A stretch of DNA of 64,000 bases, taken from assembly GCA_028281535.1 (NCBI GenBank), contig JANQJS010000002.1, forward strand, positions 62,001 to 126,000. Direction: 5' to 3'. The stretch comes from Sedimentisphaerales bacterium. Lineage in GTDB: Bacteria > Planctomycetota > Phycisphaerae > Sedimentisphaerales > SM23-30. A model generated the notes under the pieces. That model saw only the letters and a program-made list of their open reading frames with translations. It was not told where the DNA came from and ran no database searches. This document shows, one piece after another, positions 7,550 through 17,100 of the stretch (the stretch's first letter is position 1; the number at the start of each line of letters is the position of its first letter). The position numbers and the translations under genes were made by a program.

Positions 7550-9814
7550 ATGAATAGAAAAAAAACATTCAAATCTTACTTGTTTGTAACCTTATTGTTT
7601 TTAGTGGTTTGTGTTCAGTCTTTTGCGCAGTCTTCGCCTGAGCCTGTGGGATGGGTGTCCATTAATACCCCTTTTACTGCCAGCCAGTTAAAAAATGTAG
7701 ATCAGCAATTGGAACAACTGAAATCTGAGTCCATTCAGACGATTATTTTTGAGTTTTCAGGTAGTGGCAAAAACTTTGAACGATATTCGCAATTGGGGCG
7801 AAAAATTACAACTCTCAATCGAGATGACATAACGACAGTTGCTTACATTCCAGAAAGTGCCTTAGGGTTAACGATGATTCCAGTCTTTGCTTGTCAGCAG
7901 ATCATGGCGGATGAATTTGCACAAATTGGAATGGTCTTGCCTTTAAAGGATGATCAGAAAGTAAGTTCCCAAGTCGTTCTTAATAAAGTGGTCAGTTTTG
8001 CAGAAGCAGCGGGCCATGATCCGCTTATCGCAAAAGCGATGACAGATAAAAAAATGGTGCTTTATCAGGTTGATCAAGATGGGGGCGTAAAATTAATCGA
8101 TAAAAAATCTTACGAAATCTGGCAAGATAAAATTAAATCTGTTTTTGCCTCTAATGATTCAGCTCCTATTGTGAGTGAAAATGAAACCTTACTCTTAAAT
8201 GGGTTGCAAGCTAAAAAGGTTGGGCTGGTTCGTCAGTTATTTGCAAATAAGAATGAGTGCCTTGAAAAATTAAACTACCAAGTGGCCGGTGGAAAAACCG
8301 ATCAGGCTAGTAAAGAGCCTAACGCGGTATTGGCATCTGATGGAATACCTGATGGTGATGGTGTCGAGAAAGTGGTATTTGAAGATGGTCAGGTACATAA
8401 AGTCGCAGTGATTATTTGTAAAGATATGGTTGACGAAGGGATGTATATTTCGATTAAACGTCGAACAGAGCAGGCAATCAGTGAAGGGGCAACATACATA
8501 ATTTATGAAATTGACACCTTTGGCGGCGCACTCAACAGTGCGATTAGTATTTGGGACTATTTTATGCATGATGTCTCTAAGCGTGCACATACCGTTGCTT
8601 ATGTTCCAACGAAAGCCATTTCTGCAGGAGCTCTTATCTCGGTTGCGTGTAATGATATTATTATGAAAGAATCAACACAGATTGGTGACTGTGCTCCTAT
8701 TATTATGGGTGGAAAACTAGAAGGCGTTGAACGGGAAAAAGCGGAGTCACCCACACGTAGTTATTTTGAAGCCGCAGCTAAAGCTAACGGCTATCCTGTT
8801 GCGTTATGTCGTGCAATGGTCACATTAAATATTGCGGTTTATAAAATTAAAAATTTGCAAACGGATCGTTATGAATATTTTGAAGATGACCAATTACCTA
8901 AAGATGACGGAACCTATGATTTGGAAGGTAAGACCATTGTTGTCAAAAGTGATCAACTCTTAACCTGGGATGCTGAAAAAGCGGTCGAACATGGGTTAGC
9001 TCGAAGTGTTGTAAATAGTCGTGATGAAGCCATTGCTTTTCTCGCCAAACGCGATCAGATTACATTTGATGACAATATTGTGGTTTATGAAACAACCTGG
9101 TCTGAAGAAATGGTGCGTTGGTTGACGTCACCCACGGTCGCTGGGATTTTATTGACCGTGGGTTTGTTGGGAATTTATGCCGAACTCAATAGCCCTGGTT
9201 TGGGCATTCCTGGTGCTATCGCTGTTATTGCTTTTGCGGCGCTGTTTGGTAGTAAGTATATGATTAACCTGGCCAATTGGTGGGAAATACTGCTATTTAT
9301 CATTGGTTTTCTACTGCTTACAGTTGAAATCTTTTTGATACCAGGCTTTGGAATTGCCGGATTTTCAGGTATTGTGTTAATCTTTTTCTCACTGATAGCT
9401 ATGATGGTTGCCAATCCGTCAGATCAACTACCGATTCCGCAAGAGCAGTGGGATTGGAATATTTTGCAGGATAATTTTAATAGTTTATTATTATCTATTG
9501 TTGGTTTTATTATAGGGGCATCTATTATTTCGCGGTATATGTATAAAATCCCGATGGCCAATAAAATGGTTTTGAATGCCCCTGGACAATCAGAAAGTGT
9601 TGGCGTTACAATGACGCCTGTCGTTGAGGATGAGCCTGTTGAAGTATCTCTCAATGAAGAGGGTGTTAGTTTGACCCAATTGCGTCCTGCCGGGCGTGCG
9701 AAATTTGGTGAAAAAAAATGTGATGTGGTCTCGCGTGGCGAAATGATTGAACAAAATATGCCTGTGCGAGTAATAGAAATTGAAGGTAATCGTATTGTCG
9801 TTGCTCCAAAATAA
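7550..9814 (+). CDS. Long NfeD-family membrane protein with two ClpP-like domains
   Basis: Long NfeD proteins join a ClpP/crotonase-fold serine protease to membrane helices and a small OB-fold, and occur with flotillins in membrane quality control. Counting from ATG 7550 (AGGATG nearby; ATG 7541 and TTG 7532 are alternatives), the protein has a signal peptide at about 1-27 and a first ClpP-like domain at about 30-250. A second ClpP-like domain follows at about 285-480 with candidate nucleophile Ser358 in AISAGALISVAC. Four to five membrane segments lie between about 520 and 655, then the NfeD OB-fold to the end. In the first domain the aligned serine position is Gly106, so that copy looks inactive. 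Two further NfeD/FloA genes follow directly. Confidence 0.85.
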   Translation: MNRKKTFKSYLFVTLLFLVVCVQSFAQSSPEPVGWVSINTPFTASQLKNVDQQLEQLKSESIQTIIFEFSGSGKNFERYSQLGRKITTLNRDDITTVAYIPESALGLTMIPVFACQQIMADEFAQIGMVLPLKDDQKVSSQVVLNKVVSFAEAAGHDPLIAKAMTDKKMVLYQVDQDGGVKLIDKKSYEIWQDKIKSVFASNDSAPIVSENETLLLNGLQAKKVGLVRQLFANKNECLEKLNYQVAGGKTDQASKEPNAVLASDGIPDGDGVEKVVFEDGQVHKVAVIICKDMVDEGMYISIKRRTEQAISEGATYIIYEIDTFGGALNSAISIWDYFMHDVSKRAHTVAYVPTKAISAGALISVACNDIIMKESTQIGDCAPIIMGGKLEGVEREKAESPTRSYFEAAAKANGYPVALCRAMVTLNIAVYKIKNLQTDRYEYFEDDQLPKDDGTYDLEGKTIVVKSDQLLTWDAEKAVEHGLARSVVNSRDEAIAFLAKRDQITFDDNIVVYETTWSEEMVRWLTSPTVAGILLTVGLLGIYAELNSPGLGIPGAIAVIAFAALFGSKYMINLANWWEILLFIIGFLLLTVEIFLIPGFGIAGFSGIVLIFFSLIAMMVANPSDQLPIPQEQWDWNILQDNFNSLLLSIVGFIIGASIISRYMYKIPMANKMVLNAPGQSESVGVTMTPVVEDEPVEVSLNEEGVSLTQLRPAGRAKFGEKKCDVVSRGEMIEQNMPVRVIEIEGNRIVVAPK

Positions 9815-9842
9815 TAAACGGCAATCATAAAGGGACAGAATA

Positions 9843-10328
9843 GTGATATATGTCATTACATTATTAGTCATTGGCTTTGCCATGGCGTTTTTGGAAGTCC
9901 TCATTCCTTCTGCTGGATTGTTTGGCATTATGTCCGGATTGTCGGTCATCGCAGCTGTGATGCTGGCATTTGGCGAAAGTCAAGCGACAGGATATACCAC
10001 TTTGGCAGCGGTGGGTGCCGGCTTGCCAACGACTATTTTTTTGTCGTTCAAGTGGTTGCCGCATTCGCCATTTGGAAAGGATATTATTTTAAGTCCGGTT
10101 AAAGAAACGCCCCAGCAATTTGGACAAGATGGTGTGAGTGATGAAGATTATGCTTCTTTACTTGGTAAAACAGGTGTAACCGATAGCGAATGTCGACCAA
10201 GTGGATTTGCTTTAATTGATGATCAACGATATGATGTGGTTAGTTCTGGTGAAATGATCAGCGACAAAACCCCAATTCAAGTGATTGAAATTGAGGGAAA
10301 CAGCATTGTTGTAGAAGAGAAAAAATAA
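9843..10328 (+). CDS. Short NfeD-like membrane protein
   Basis: A 161-residue protein with two or three N-terminal membrane segments (residues 1-25, 28-46 and 54-70) and a C-terminal OB-fold that closely repeats the end of the long NfeD protein: both contain a YDVVS/CDVVSRGE-type stretch followed by a VIEIEGN motif. This is the short NfeD type usually coded beside a flotillin. It lies 28 bp after the long NfeD gene and 50 bp before FloA, so it is in the same transcription unit and is likely the partner that sits with FloA in the membrane. Confidence 0.8.
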   Translation: MIYVITLLVIGFAMAFLEVLIPSAGLFGIMSGLSVIAAVMLAFGESQATGYTTLAAVGAGLPTTIFLSFKWLPHSPFGKDIILSPVKETPQQFGQDGVSDEDYASLLGKTGVTDSECRPSGFALIDDQRYDVVSSGEMISDKTPIQVIEIEGNSIVVEEKK

Positions 10329-10378
10329 GATATACTAATTATAAAATAATCGTTAAAGACTTTTTCGGAGAATAGATT

Positions 10379-11527
10379 ATGCAAAATATGTTAGCAGCCT
10401 TTGATCCCGCCTGGATTATTTATGGTGTTGTGGGAATCATTCTACTTGTATTCCTTATAATCATTTTTACATACTTCAGGATTTATATTCAGGCTTTTAC
10501 CAGTGGCGCTCGTGTTTCGCTGTTTGGTTTGATTGGTATGACGCTACGAAAAGTGTCTGCTCAGCTGATTGTGAATGCCCGAATTTCTGGTGTCCAAGCT
10601 GGGATTGATTTAACGACGACCGAATTAGAAAGTGTTTACCTGGTGCGTCGTGACCCAACGGATGTTTATACTTGTGTCAATGCTTTGATCATTTCACACA
10701 AAGCGAATCTGCCAATTACCTTTGTTGACCTTCAAGCTCACCATTTCGCAGGTGGTAATGTGGTCAACTTAGTGCAGGCAATGATTGCGGCTCAGCGTGC
10801 TCAAATTGCATTATCATTTGATGTAGCTAGAGCGATTGACTTGGCAGGTCGTGATATTTTTGAAGCGGTACAAACCACGGTTAAACCAAAAATTATTGAT
10901 TGCCCATCTCAAAGCACTGGCTCTGGCGTATCTATGCTCGATGCCGTGGCGAAAGATGGTATCAGACTCTTAATCAAAGCACGTGTGACAGTGAGATCAA
11001 ATATTTCACAGCTGGTTCGTGGTGCTACGGAAGAAACCATTATCGCTCGTGTTGGCCAGGGAATTGTTAGTGCCATTGGTTCGGCCAATACCTATAAAGA
11101 TGTTTTGGAAAACCCAGATCATATTTCTAAAAAAGTGCTGTCCAGTGGTTTGGATGCTCAAACAGCTTACGAAATTGTATCAATCGACATTGCAGATGTG
11201 AGTGTTGCTTCTGTGAAAGATGTGGCTAACGTGGGCGCTCTATTAGAAACCGAACGTGCAGAGGCGGATAAGCAGTTGCGTCAAGCAGAAGCGGAAGGAC
11301 GTCGTGCCATGGCAGTTGCCAAAGAACAAGAAATGCGAGCATTGGTCCAAGAAAATCAGGCCAAGGTTGTATTGGCAGAAGCAGAAGTGCCACGTGCCAT
11401 GGCAGAAGCTTTTCGTAGCGGTAATATGGGAATCATGGATTATTATCGCATGAAGAATATAAAAGCCGATACAGATATGAGAGAGTCCATTAGTCGTGAC
11501 GATGAAGAAGATAACAAACCTTCATAA
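10379..11527 (+). CDS. floA: Flotillin-like protein FloA (SPFH family)
   Basis: FloA forms membrane scaffolds in bacterial lipid-ordered domains. The 382-residue protein has one N-terminal membrane helix (about 13-36), an SPFH domain with the FloA-type features ([10 protein letters not shown] near 52, then [12 protein letters not shown]), and an Ala/Glu-rich coiled region at about 280-345 ([17 protein letters not shown]). The C-terminus is somewhat longer than Bacillus FloA and charged. GGAGAA precedes the ATG. It follows the two NfeD genes, the usual partner arrangement. Confidence 0.92.
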   Translation: MQNMLAAFDPAWIIYGVVGIILLVFLIIIFTYFRIYIQAFTSGARVSLFGLIGMTLRKVSAQLIVNARISGVQAGIDLTTTELESVYLVRRDPTDVYTCVNALIISHKANLPITFVDLQAHHFAGGNVVNLVQAMIAAQRAQIALSFDVARAIDLAGRDIFEAVQTTVKPKIIDCPSQSTGSGVSMLDAVAKDGIRLLIKARVTVRSNISQLVRGATEETIIARVGQGIVSAIGSANTYKDVLENPDHISKKVLSSGLDAQTAYEIVSIDIADVSVASVKDVANVGALLETERAEADKQLRQAEAEGRRAMAVAKEQEMRALVQENQAKVVLAEAEVPRAMAEAFRSGNMGIMDYYRMKNIKADTDMRESISRDDEEDNKPS

Positions 11528-11550
11528 AATATTAAGTGCGAAGATAACAG

Positions 11551-12291
11551 ATGATTCAAGAAATACATGACATAGTGTCGGTTAGGATATTAGCGGAATC
11601 CGATTGGACCAAGCTAATATTCCCTGCCATATTGATGGTCATGTATTTTTTGAGTTCCATATTTGGTGAAAAGAAGAAAGAAGATCAGCCAAAGCCTCGG
11701 CGGCCGCAGCCTTCTTCATCGCCTGATCCTAAACCGCAAACTACCTCCAAAAAGCGTTTGCCTTCTTATGCTAGAAAGCATCAGCAATCGCAAACAGATG
11801 GGCGGTCGGATCAGACGCAGCCACAAACGATATCCAGGTCAACATCGACAACACCACCACAGCCTGTGCAACGGCAACCGCAGAGAACCCCCAGGCCTGT
11901 AAGTCAACCTAAGCCTCCCGTTTCTCAGCCTAGGCCACAACAGGTATCCAGGCCAACGCAGCGAAAGCCAGCTGGTGATGCTCGTAAGTCCGTTCAACCT
12001 AAAATGACACAAACGCAGAGGCATGTTCAGGCTGAACAAAAGCTTCGTGAACAAAAAGCAAAAGAAAGACAACGAAGAACTTCACAATCTAGCGCCAAAG
12101 CAAAACGTGCTCAATATGAGCAAGTGTTTGCGCCTCAGGTCGTTAGTGATGTAAAAACAAATAAAGCATTGAATATGCTTTACAAAAAAACTCATCGTAA
12201 TAATAAACTTGCCCAGGCAATTCTTTTTACTGAATTTCTTAATCAGCCGGTGGGGCTGCGGCAAAATGATTCTAACTCATACGGATATTAA
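11551..12291 (+). CDS. Pro/Gln-rich single-pass membrane protein
   Basis: The 246-residue protein has one membrane helix at about 20-38, then a long disordered stretch rich in Pro, Gln, Ser and Lys (about 42-195). A short conserved-looking C-terminus ends in AQAILFTEFLNQPVGLR. Comparable proteins with the same closing pattern occur downstream of NfeD/FloA genes in planctomycetes (from memory, not searched), so a structural or tethering role with FloA is possible but unproven. It begins 23 bp after floA and ends 16 bp before the glycosyltransferase gene, consistent with one operon. Confidence 0.6.
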   Translation: MIQEIHDIVSVRILAESDWTKLIFPAILMVMYFLSSIFGEKKKEDQPKPRRPQPSSSPDPKPQTTSKKRLPSYARKHQQSQTDGRSDQTQPQTISRSTSTTPPQPVQRQPQRTPRPVSQPKPPVSQPRPQQVSRPTQRKPAGDARKSVQPKMTQTQRHVQAEQKLREQKAKERQRRTSQSSAKAKRAQYEQVFAPQVVSDVKTNKALNMLYKKTHRNNKLAQAILFTEFLNQPVGLRQNDSNSYGY

Positions 12292-12307
12292 TTAGACTCA
12301 TTCAGAT

Positions 12308-13447
12308 ATGAAAATAAGTTATGACCTTCGTTTTGCCAATCTACCCTGTGGCGGTAGAACTTACGTTCAAATTATTTATGCCCTGGTAAAGAATCATCCT
12401 GATTGTCACTGGGTTCTCTACTATAATCCCTGGTGTTCATCCCAAACAGAAATCGTTGACAAGTTATCTGAACTTTATCCCTCTCGAGTTGAAAGCGGGG
12501 AAATTTGTTTTGTCACCGTTCAGGCGGCCTGTTTATCCTTAAAACATCATATTGAATTCAGAAAATTTAATGATGATTCAGACTTGTATCATTATCTACA
12601 TTTTGATATGCCTTTGGGAATCAAGGCCAATCGACATTTGGTAACCGTTCATGATCTTTATCCGATTACTTTGCCTGGATATTGCTCATCACTAAAGCAA
12701 TTGTATTTTAAATCGATTACGCGGAAAAGTTGTCAACGATCAGAAAAAGTCATCGCTATTTCCCATCACACAAAGAAAGACATTATTGAAAATTTGGGAA
12801 TCGAAGAAAGTAAAATCGAAGTTATTCATCAAGGCTATTCGGATCGATATGGCAAAGTGTCAGATCAGCAGCAATTGGATCAAGTTAAGAATAAATATCA
12901 ATTGCCTGAGAATTTTATTCTCTATACAGGCATCCACAAGCCACATAAGAATTTAGAGAGGTTATTTCAAGCTTATGCGCGACTCCCTAAATTGCAGTTA
13001 GATTATTTTAATTTGATTTTGACAGGTCCTATTAACCAAGATACCGAAAAATTAAAAGAATTGGCAAAATCGTTGGGGATCGAATCTAAAGTGTCATTTA
13101 AAGGGATGCTCCCAATTGAAGATTTGCCCGCTCTCTATACCCTTGCAAAATTGTTTGTATTGCCCAGCTTGTATGAAGGTTTTGGTGTCCCTCCTTTAGA
13201 GGCGATGGCCTGTGGAACGCCGGTGGCTTGTTCCAATGCAACAGCAATCCCTGAAGTTGTAGGAAATGTTGGTCGATTATTTAATCCGACAGATATCGAT
13301 CACATGGCAGACACGATTTCTCAGGCATTGGAAACTGATATTGATGATAGTGATTTACAGAAAAAATGTATTGAGCAGGCTGCTAAATTTTCCTGGGAAA
13401 AAACTGCGAAGCGTACATTTCAAATGTATGAGAAAATCGTTGGTTAG
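12308..13447 (+). CDS. Glycosyltransferase family 4
   Basis: A 379-residue GT-B fold enzyme. The N-terminal half has the acceptor-side start with a CGGRTYV glycine turn, and a VHDLYPI segment near 117 as in GT4 mannosyltransferases. The C-terminal donor-sugar half has ILYTGIHKPHKNLERL near 205 and the EX7E-type signature YEGFGVPPLEAMACGTPV near 290-308. Such enzymes add mannose-like or other sugars to exopolysaccharide or lipopolysaccharide. Translation start is tight against the previous gene (16 bp). It ends 15 bp from the convergent LysM gene. Confidence 0.9.
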   Translation: MKISYDLRFANLPCGGRTYVQIIYALVKNHPDCHWVLYYNPWCSSQTEIVDKLSELYPSRVESGEICFVTVQAACLSLKHHIEFRKFNDDSDLYHYLHFDMPLGIKANRHLVTVHDLYPITLPGYCSSLKQLYFKSITRKSCQRSEKVIAISHHTKKDIIENLGIEESKIEVIHQGYSDRYGKVSDQQQLDQVKNKYQLPENFILYTGIHKPHKNLERLFQAYARLPKLQLDYFNLILTGPINQDTEKLKELAKSLGIESKVSFKGMLPIEDLPALYTLAKLFVLPSLYEGFGVPPLEAMACGTPVACSNATAIPEVVGNVGRLFNPTDIDHMADTISQALETDIDDSDLQKKCIEQAAKFSWEKTAKRTFQMYEKIVG

Positions 13448-13462
13448 CTTATTCCGTTGAAA

Positions 13463-14107
13463 TTAGTGGTTGTATCGGCCCGAAATTTCAGCAGGAGTTG
13501 GGATGCGAATTTTCCAGCCAACTTGCAATCTATTGGGGTTTTTAATTAATTCACTGTTGGCGTTCTGAATTTCAGTCCAATATCTTGCACTGCCAAAATA
13601 AGCCTGTGAAATTTTGGAAAGCGTATCCCCTTCGGCAACTTTGTAATATCTTGGCTTAATGCGTTGCTTGATAAGTGCCTGCGATGGCTGTTCAACTGTT
13701 TTTGGTGTTTGAGATTTTACAATGGGTTCTGCTTTAACTGGTATTTCTACAGGTTTTGCGGTAATGATTACTTCAGGTTCTTTAGATGTAGTATCTGTGG
13801 TGACCTGTTCAATAGTGTTATTAACCATTGTTTCAGGAGCTTCTTTAGTCGATTCTGTTATTTTCACCGTTGGGGTTGGTGTGGTTTTGGTTACTTTAGG
13901 TTCTTCAACGGCTTCAGGTGTGGGTGTCACAGTGACTGGAGGAGTCGGTTCTTTAGGTTGAATATCAGCAGGCTTGAGCGTAATATCTGGAACCTCAGTC
14001 AACGTAGGTGTAGGTTTAGTCGCTTGATTACGTTGAATAAAAAAGATCATCAAAACAACAACGACGGCTACCCCTACGGTTATACCTATTTTGATATCCG
14101 ATTTCAT
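13463..14107 (-). CDS. Membrane-anchored LysM protein
   Basis: A 214-residue protein with an N-terminal signal anchor (about 7-24), a long Pro/Thr/Glu-rich linker (about 28-155) suited to spanning the periplasm, and one C-terminal LysM domain (YYKVAEGDTLSKISQAYFG at about 154-172, ending IPTP near 205). LysM domains bind N-acetylglucosamine in peptidoglycan, so this probably holds or measures the cell wall. It lies downstream of secDF but a good terminator lies between them, so it likely has its own promoter. Confidence 0.85.
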   Translation of the reverse strand: MKSDIKIGITVGVAVVVVLMIFFIQRNQATKPTPTLTEVPDITLKPADIQPKEPTPPVTVTPTPEAVEEPKVTKTTPTPTVKITESTKEAPETMVNNTIEQVTTDTTSKEPEVIITAKPVEIPVKAEPIVKSQTPKTVEQPSQALIKQRIKPRYYKVAEGDTLSKISQAYFGSARYWTEIQNANSELIKNPNRLQVGWKIRIPTPAEISGRYNH

Positions 14108-14154
14108 ATCGATTACCTTACTACAAAGTGTGCAAAACCGTTATGCATATTAAA

Positions 14155-14180
14155 GAGCCGGTATTGTGACATACCGGCTC
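14155..14180 (-). terminator. Terminator after secDF
   Basis: A perfect 10-bp inverted repeat, GAGCCGGTAT and ATACCGGCTC with a 6-base loop, starts 7 bases after the secDF stop codon and is followed on the minus strand by TTTAATAT. It separates secDF from the LysM gene. Confidence 0.75.
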
Positions 14181-14187
14181 ATAAAAT

Positions 14188-17100
14188 TCAAGAGGCTTTT
14201 ACTGGGGTTTGTGACATTGAAGCATTTACTGCTTTTTCGCGGTTGATGCCACGTTCGGTTTTTGCTCCTGCAACAATCGGTGCAGCAACGCCAACGGAAG
14301 AGTAGGTCCCTACTAATACGCCGATAATCAGTACATAATTAAATCCACGAAGGCCTTCACCACCATACAGATACATTGTAATTAATACAATCAAAGTGGT
14401 TAGCGATGTCATGATCGTACGGCTCAAGGTTTGGTTGATACTACGGTTGACTGTTTCATCAGAGAGCTCCGTTTGCTTGCCTCTGTTTTCACGGATTCGG
14501 TCAAAGACAACAATGGTGTCATTTAATGAATAACCAATCACAGTCAGGAATGCCGCAATCATTGGTAGGTCAATTTTAAAATCACCGATTTTCAGCAGTT
14601 GACCGATTCCAGTATTTGATAACCAGGCTGTTGCTGCTACCAAACCAAGTGCAATGCTGACATCATGAACCAGAGCGATAACCGCTGCCACACTGAACCG
14701 GGCGGTACCAAATCGAATCCAAATATAGATCACAATGGCGATCAGTGATAATACGATAGCGACTAACGCTTTCATCAGGCTTTCATTACCGATCGAAGGA
14801 TCAATTTGAGTAATACGCGGTAGTGATGTGGTCCATGACAATGTGTCTGCAATACGTGCTTTTTCTGTATTAATCAGGTTTTCCCAGGCCGCTTTATCTG
14901 AACTATCCGCCGTGATGTCGTCTGGCAAAATGGCCACTTCAATACCTTTGATTGTATCAGAATTATTCTGAGTGCTATTATAAGGGGCAAAAATTTCAAA
15001 TGGATGATTAGCATATTGGGCATCTTCACTTTTGCTTGTAAAGCGGAATTGGTCAAATCGGGTTTTCAGTTTACCCAATGAATCCTGCATATTGTTACCG
15101 AATTCACAGCTAATCATCAAACCGCCTAGGTAAGGTTGTAGATAAGTGCGTTCAGCAATGATATCTGGGGTAATAGCAACATGCTGCAAATTGCTAGCTT
15201 GTAAGTTTTCCTGTTGGTCAAGTTTGCCAGATAGTGCACTTAAAACCGCATCGTTAACCGTATTGATAATTTTAGAACTAGCATTCGAATTTGGAAATGC
15301 CGTGGCAAGAGCATTGTTTAAGCGACTGGTGTTAACCTGATTTGTAATGATGGTAAACTCACCAGCGGATGCTCCCTTTGTTACTTTTAGGTAAGCTGGT
15401 TTGATTTGCAAGCGATTATCTTTACTGGCTTCTGCAAGCAAGGCCGCTTCAACTTTTTCTACATTTTTAATATCGTCTGATGCTAGGGTGAGTTGTGTTT
15501 CAACCCGGTTGGTTTCAGTGGTAACAATCTCAAACTGTTTTTTGTTGTCACTTTCAATTTCCTGAACCAAAGCATTGGCAATTTGGACATTTCCAATTTT
15601 CTCGCCTTCAGCACGAATGGCATCCAGGATGGCTTGTCGATCCAAATCTTGGTTTTGTTCATTTAAAACAACTTGTATGCCGGTGCCGCCAGTAAACTCA
15701 ATGGAATATTTGTTATGTGATGAGCCAAAGAAAACACCTAGCATGATGATGACAATCGTGATCGAAATGGCACGGAAAGCCGTTTTCATCCCAATCCAGT
15801 TAATTTTGGTTGGATTGATAAGCTGGAACATTTTGATTTCTTTTTTGACAACATTCTTTTGCAAGAGAAGCTCAAAAACCAATCGTGTGATGAAAATCGC
15901 CGAGAACATACTGCTGACGATACCGATCATTAAGGTGATTGCAAAACCCTTGACTTCAGCTGTTGCTTGTAGCCACAAAATTAATGCAACGATAAATGTT
16001 GTAATGTTGGCATCTAAAATTGTTTTGAAAGCCCTGTCGTAACCACGACTCACGGCCAATCTTACAGAAGATCCACGTTTCTGTTCTTCACGAATACGTT
16101 CAGAAATAAGGACGTTTGCATCCACAGCCATACCAATGGTTAAAATTAAACCTGCAATACCAGGCAAGGTAAAGGTTGATTCACTAATGGCCATGACACC
16201 TAAGATAAAAATGAGGTTCACCAACAAGGCGATACTCGCCAGGAAACCGGGTACCATGTAATAGAACATCATAACCACAATAACAATTGCAAGGCCAGCC
16301 AAGCCAGCTTTGACACCTTTGCTCAAGTTACCAGAGCCGATAGTTGCTTTTACGGTATGTGTACTAATCGGTGCGTCACCTAAACGAGCAGGTAAAGATC
16401 CTGCATTTAACGTGTCGACTAATTTATTAACTTCCGCTGGTGTGAATATACCGCTGATAATACCACTGGAATAAATGGCTTCATTGATATTAGGAGCAGA
16501 ATAGGCTTTGTTGTCGAGTAGAATACATAGTGGGCGATCTTTGTTCTGTTTGGTTAGTTCAAAGAAACGTATGCCACCAGATTCATTTAACGTAAAGGAA
16601 ACCGCTGGGCGATTGTAGCTGTCCGCTGTTGGAGTTGCTTTGGTTAGTTTCCAGCTTGCACCTGTTTTGTCATGTAGTAATGTTTCTCCTGATTGATTTG
16701 ATGCAAGAATATATGTTTTGTCTGCTAGAGAAGAGCGAATTAATCCATCACCATCAGGGAAATCTTTGGGGTTATTAATTTCATACCAAGCATACCGACT
16801 GTCACCACTTTTCTTTGGATTGTCGCCATATTTTTGTAAGCGATCCATGTAGCGTGACACTTCCGTCGGTGTGATTTCAGGTCCCCCTTGTCGAGGTAAA
16901 ATACGAAATTCAAGAACACCTGAGCCTCTTAATTTTTCTATTAATTCTTGAGGGTCATCCAGGCTGCCTGAAATTTTATCAAAATTATCAAAGGCAACGA
17001 CCAATTCGTCAATTTTTGTCGAGAGGTTAGGATGATCCGATTTTAATTTAGCAATTGCTTTGTCTCGGGTAGATTTAGTTGCATTTAATTCAATAATTAA

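Noticed and set aside
15575-16042. 155-codon plus-strand ORF inside secDF
   Set aside because: Antisense shadow of conserved SecD/SecF membrane segments.
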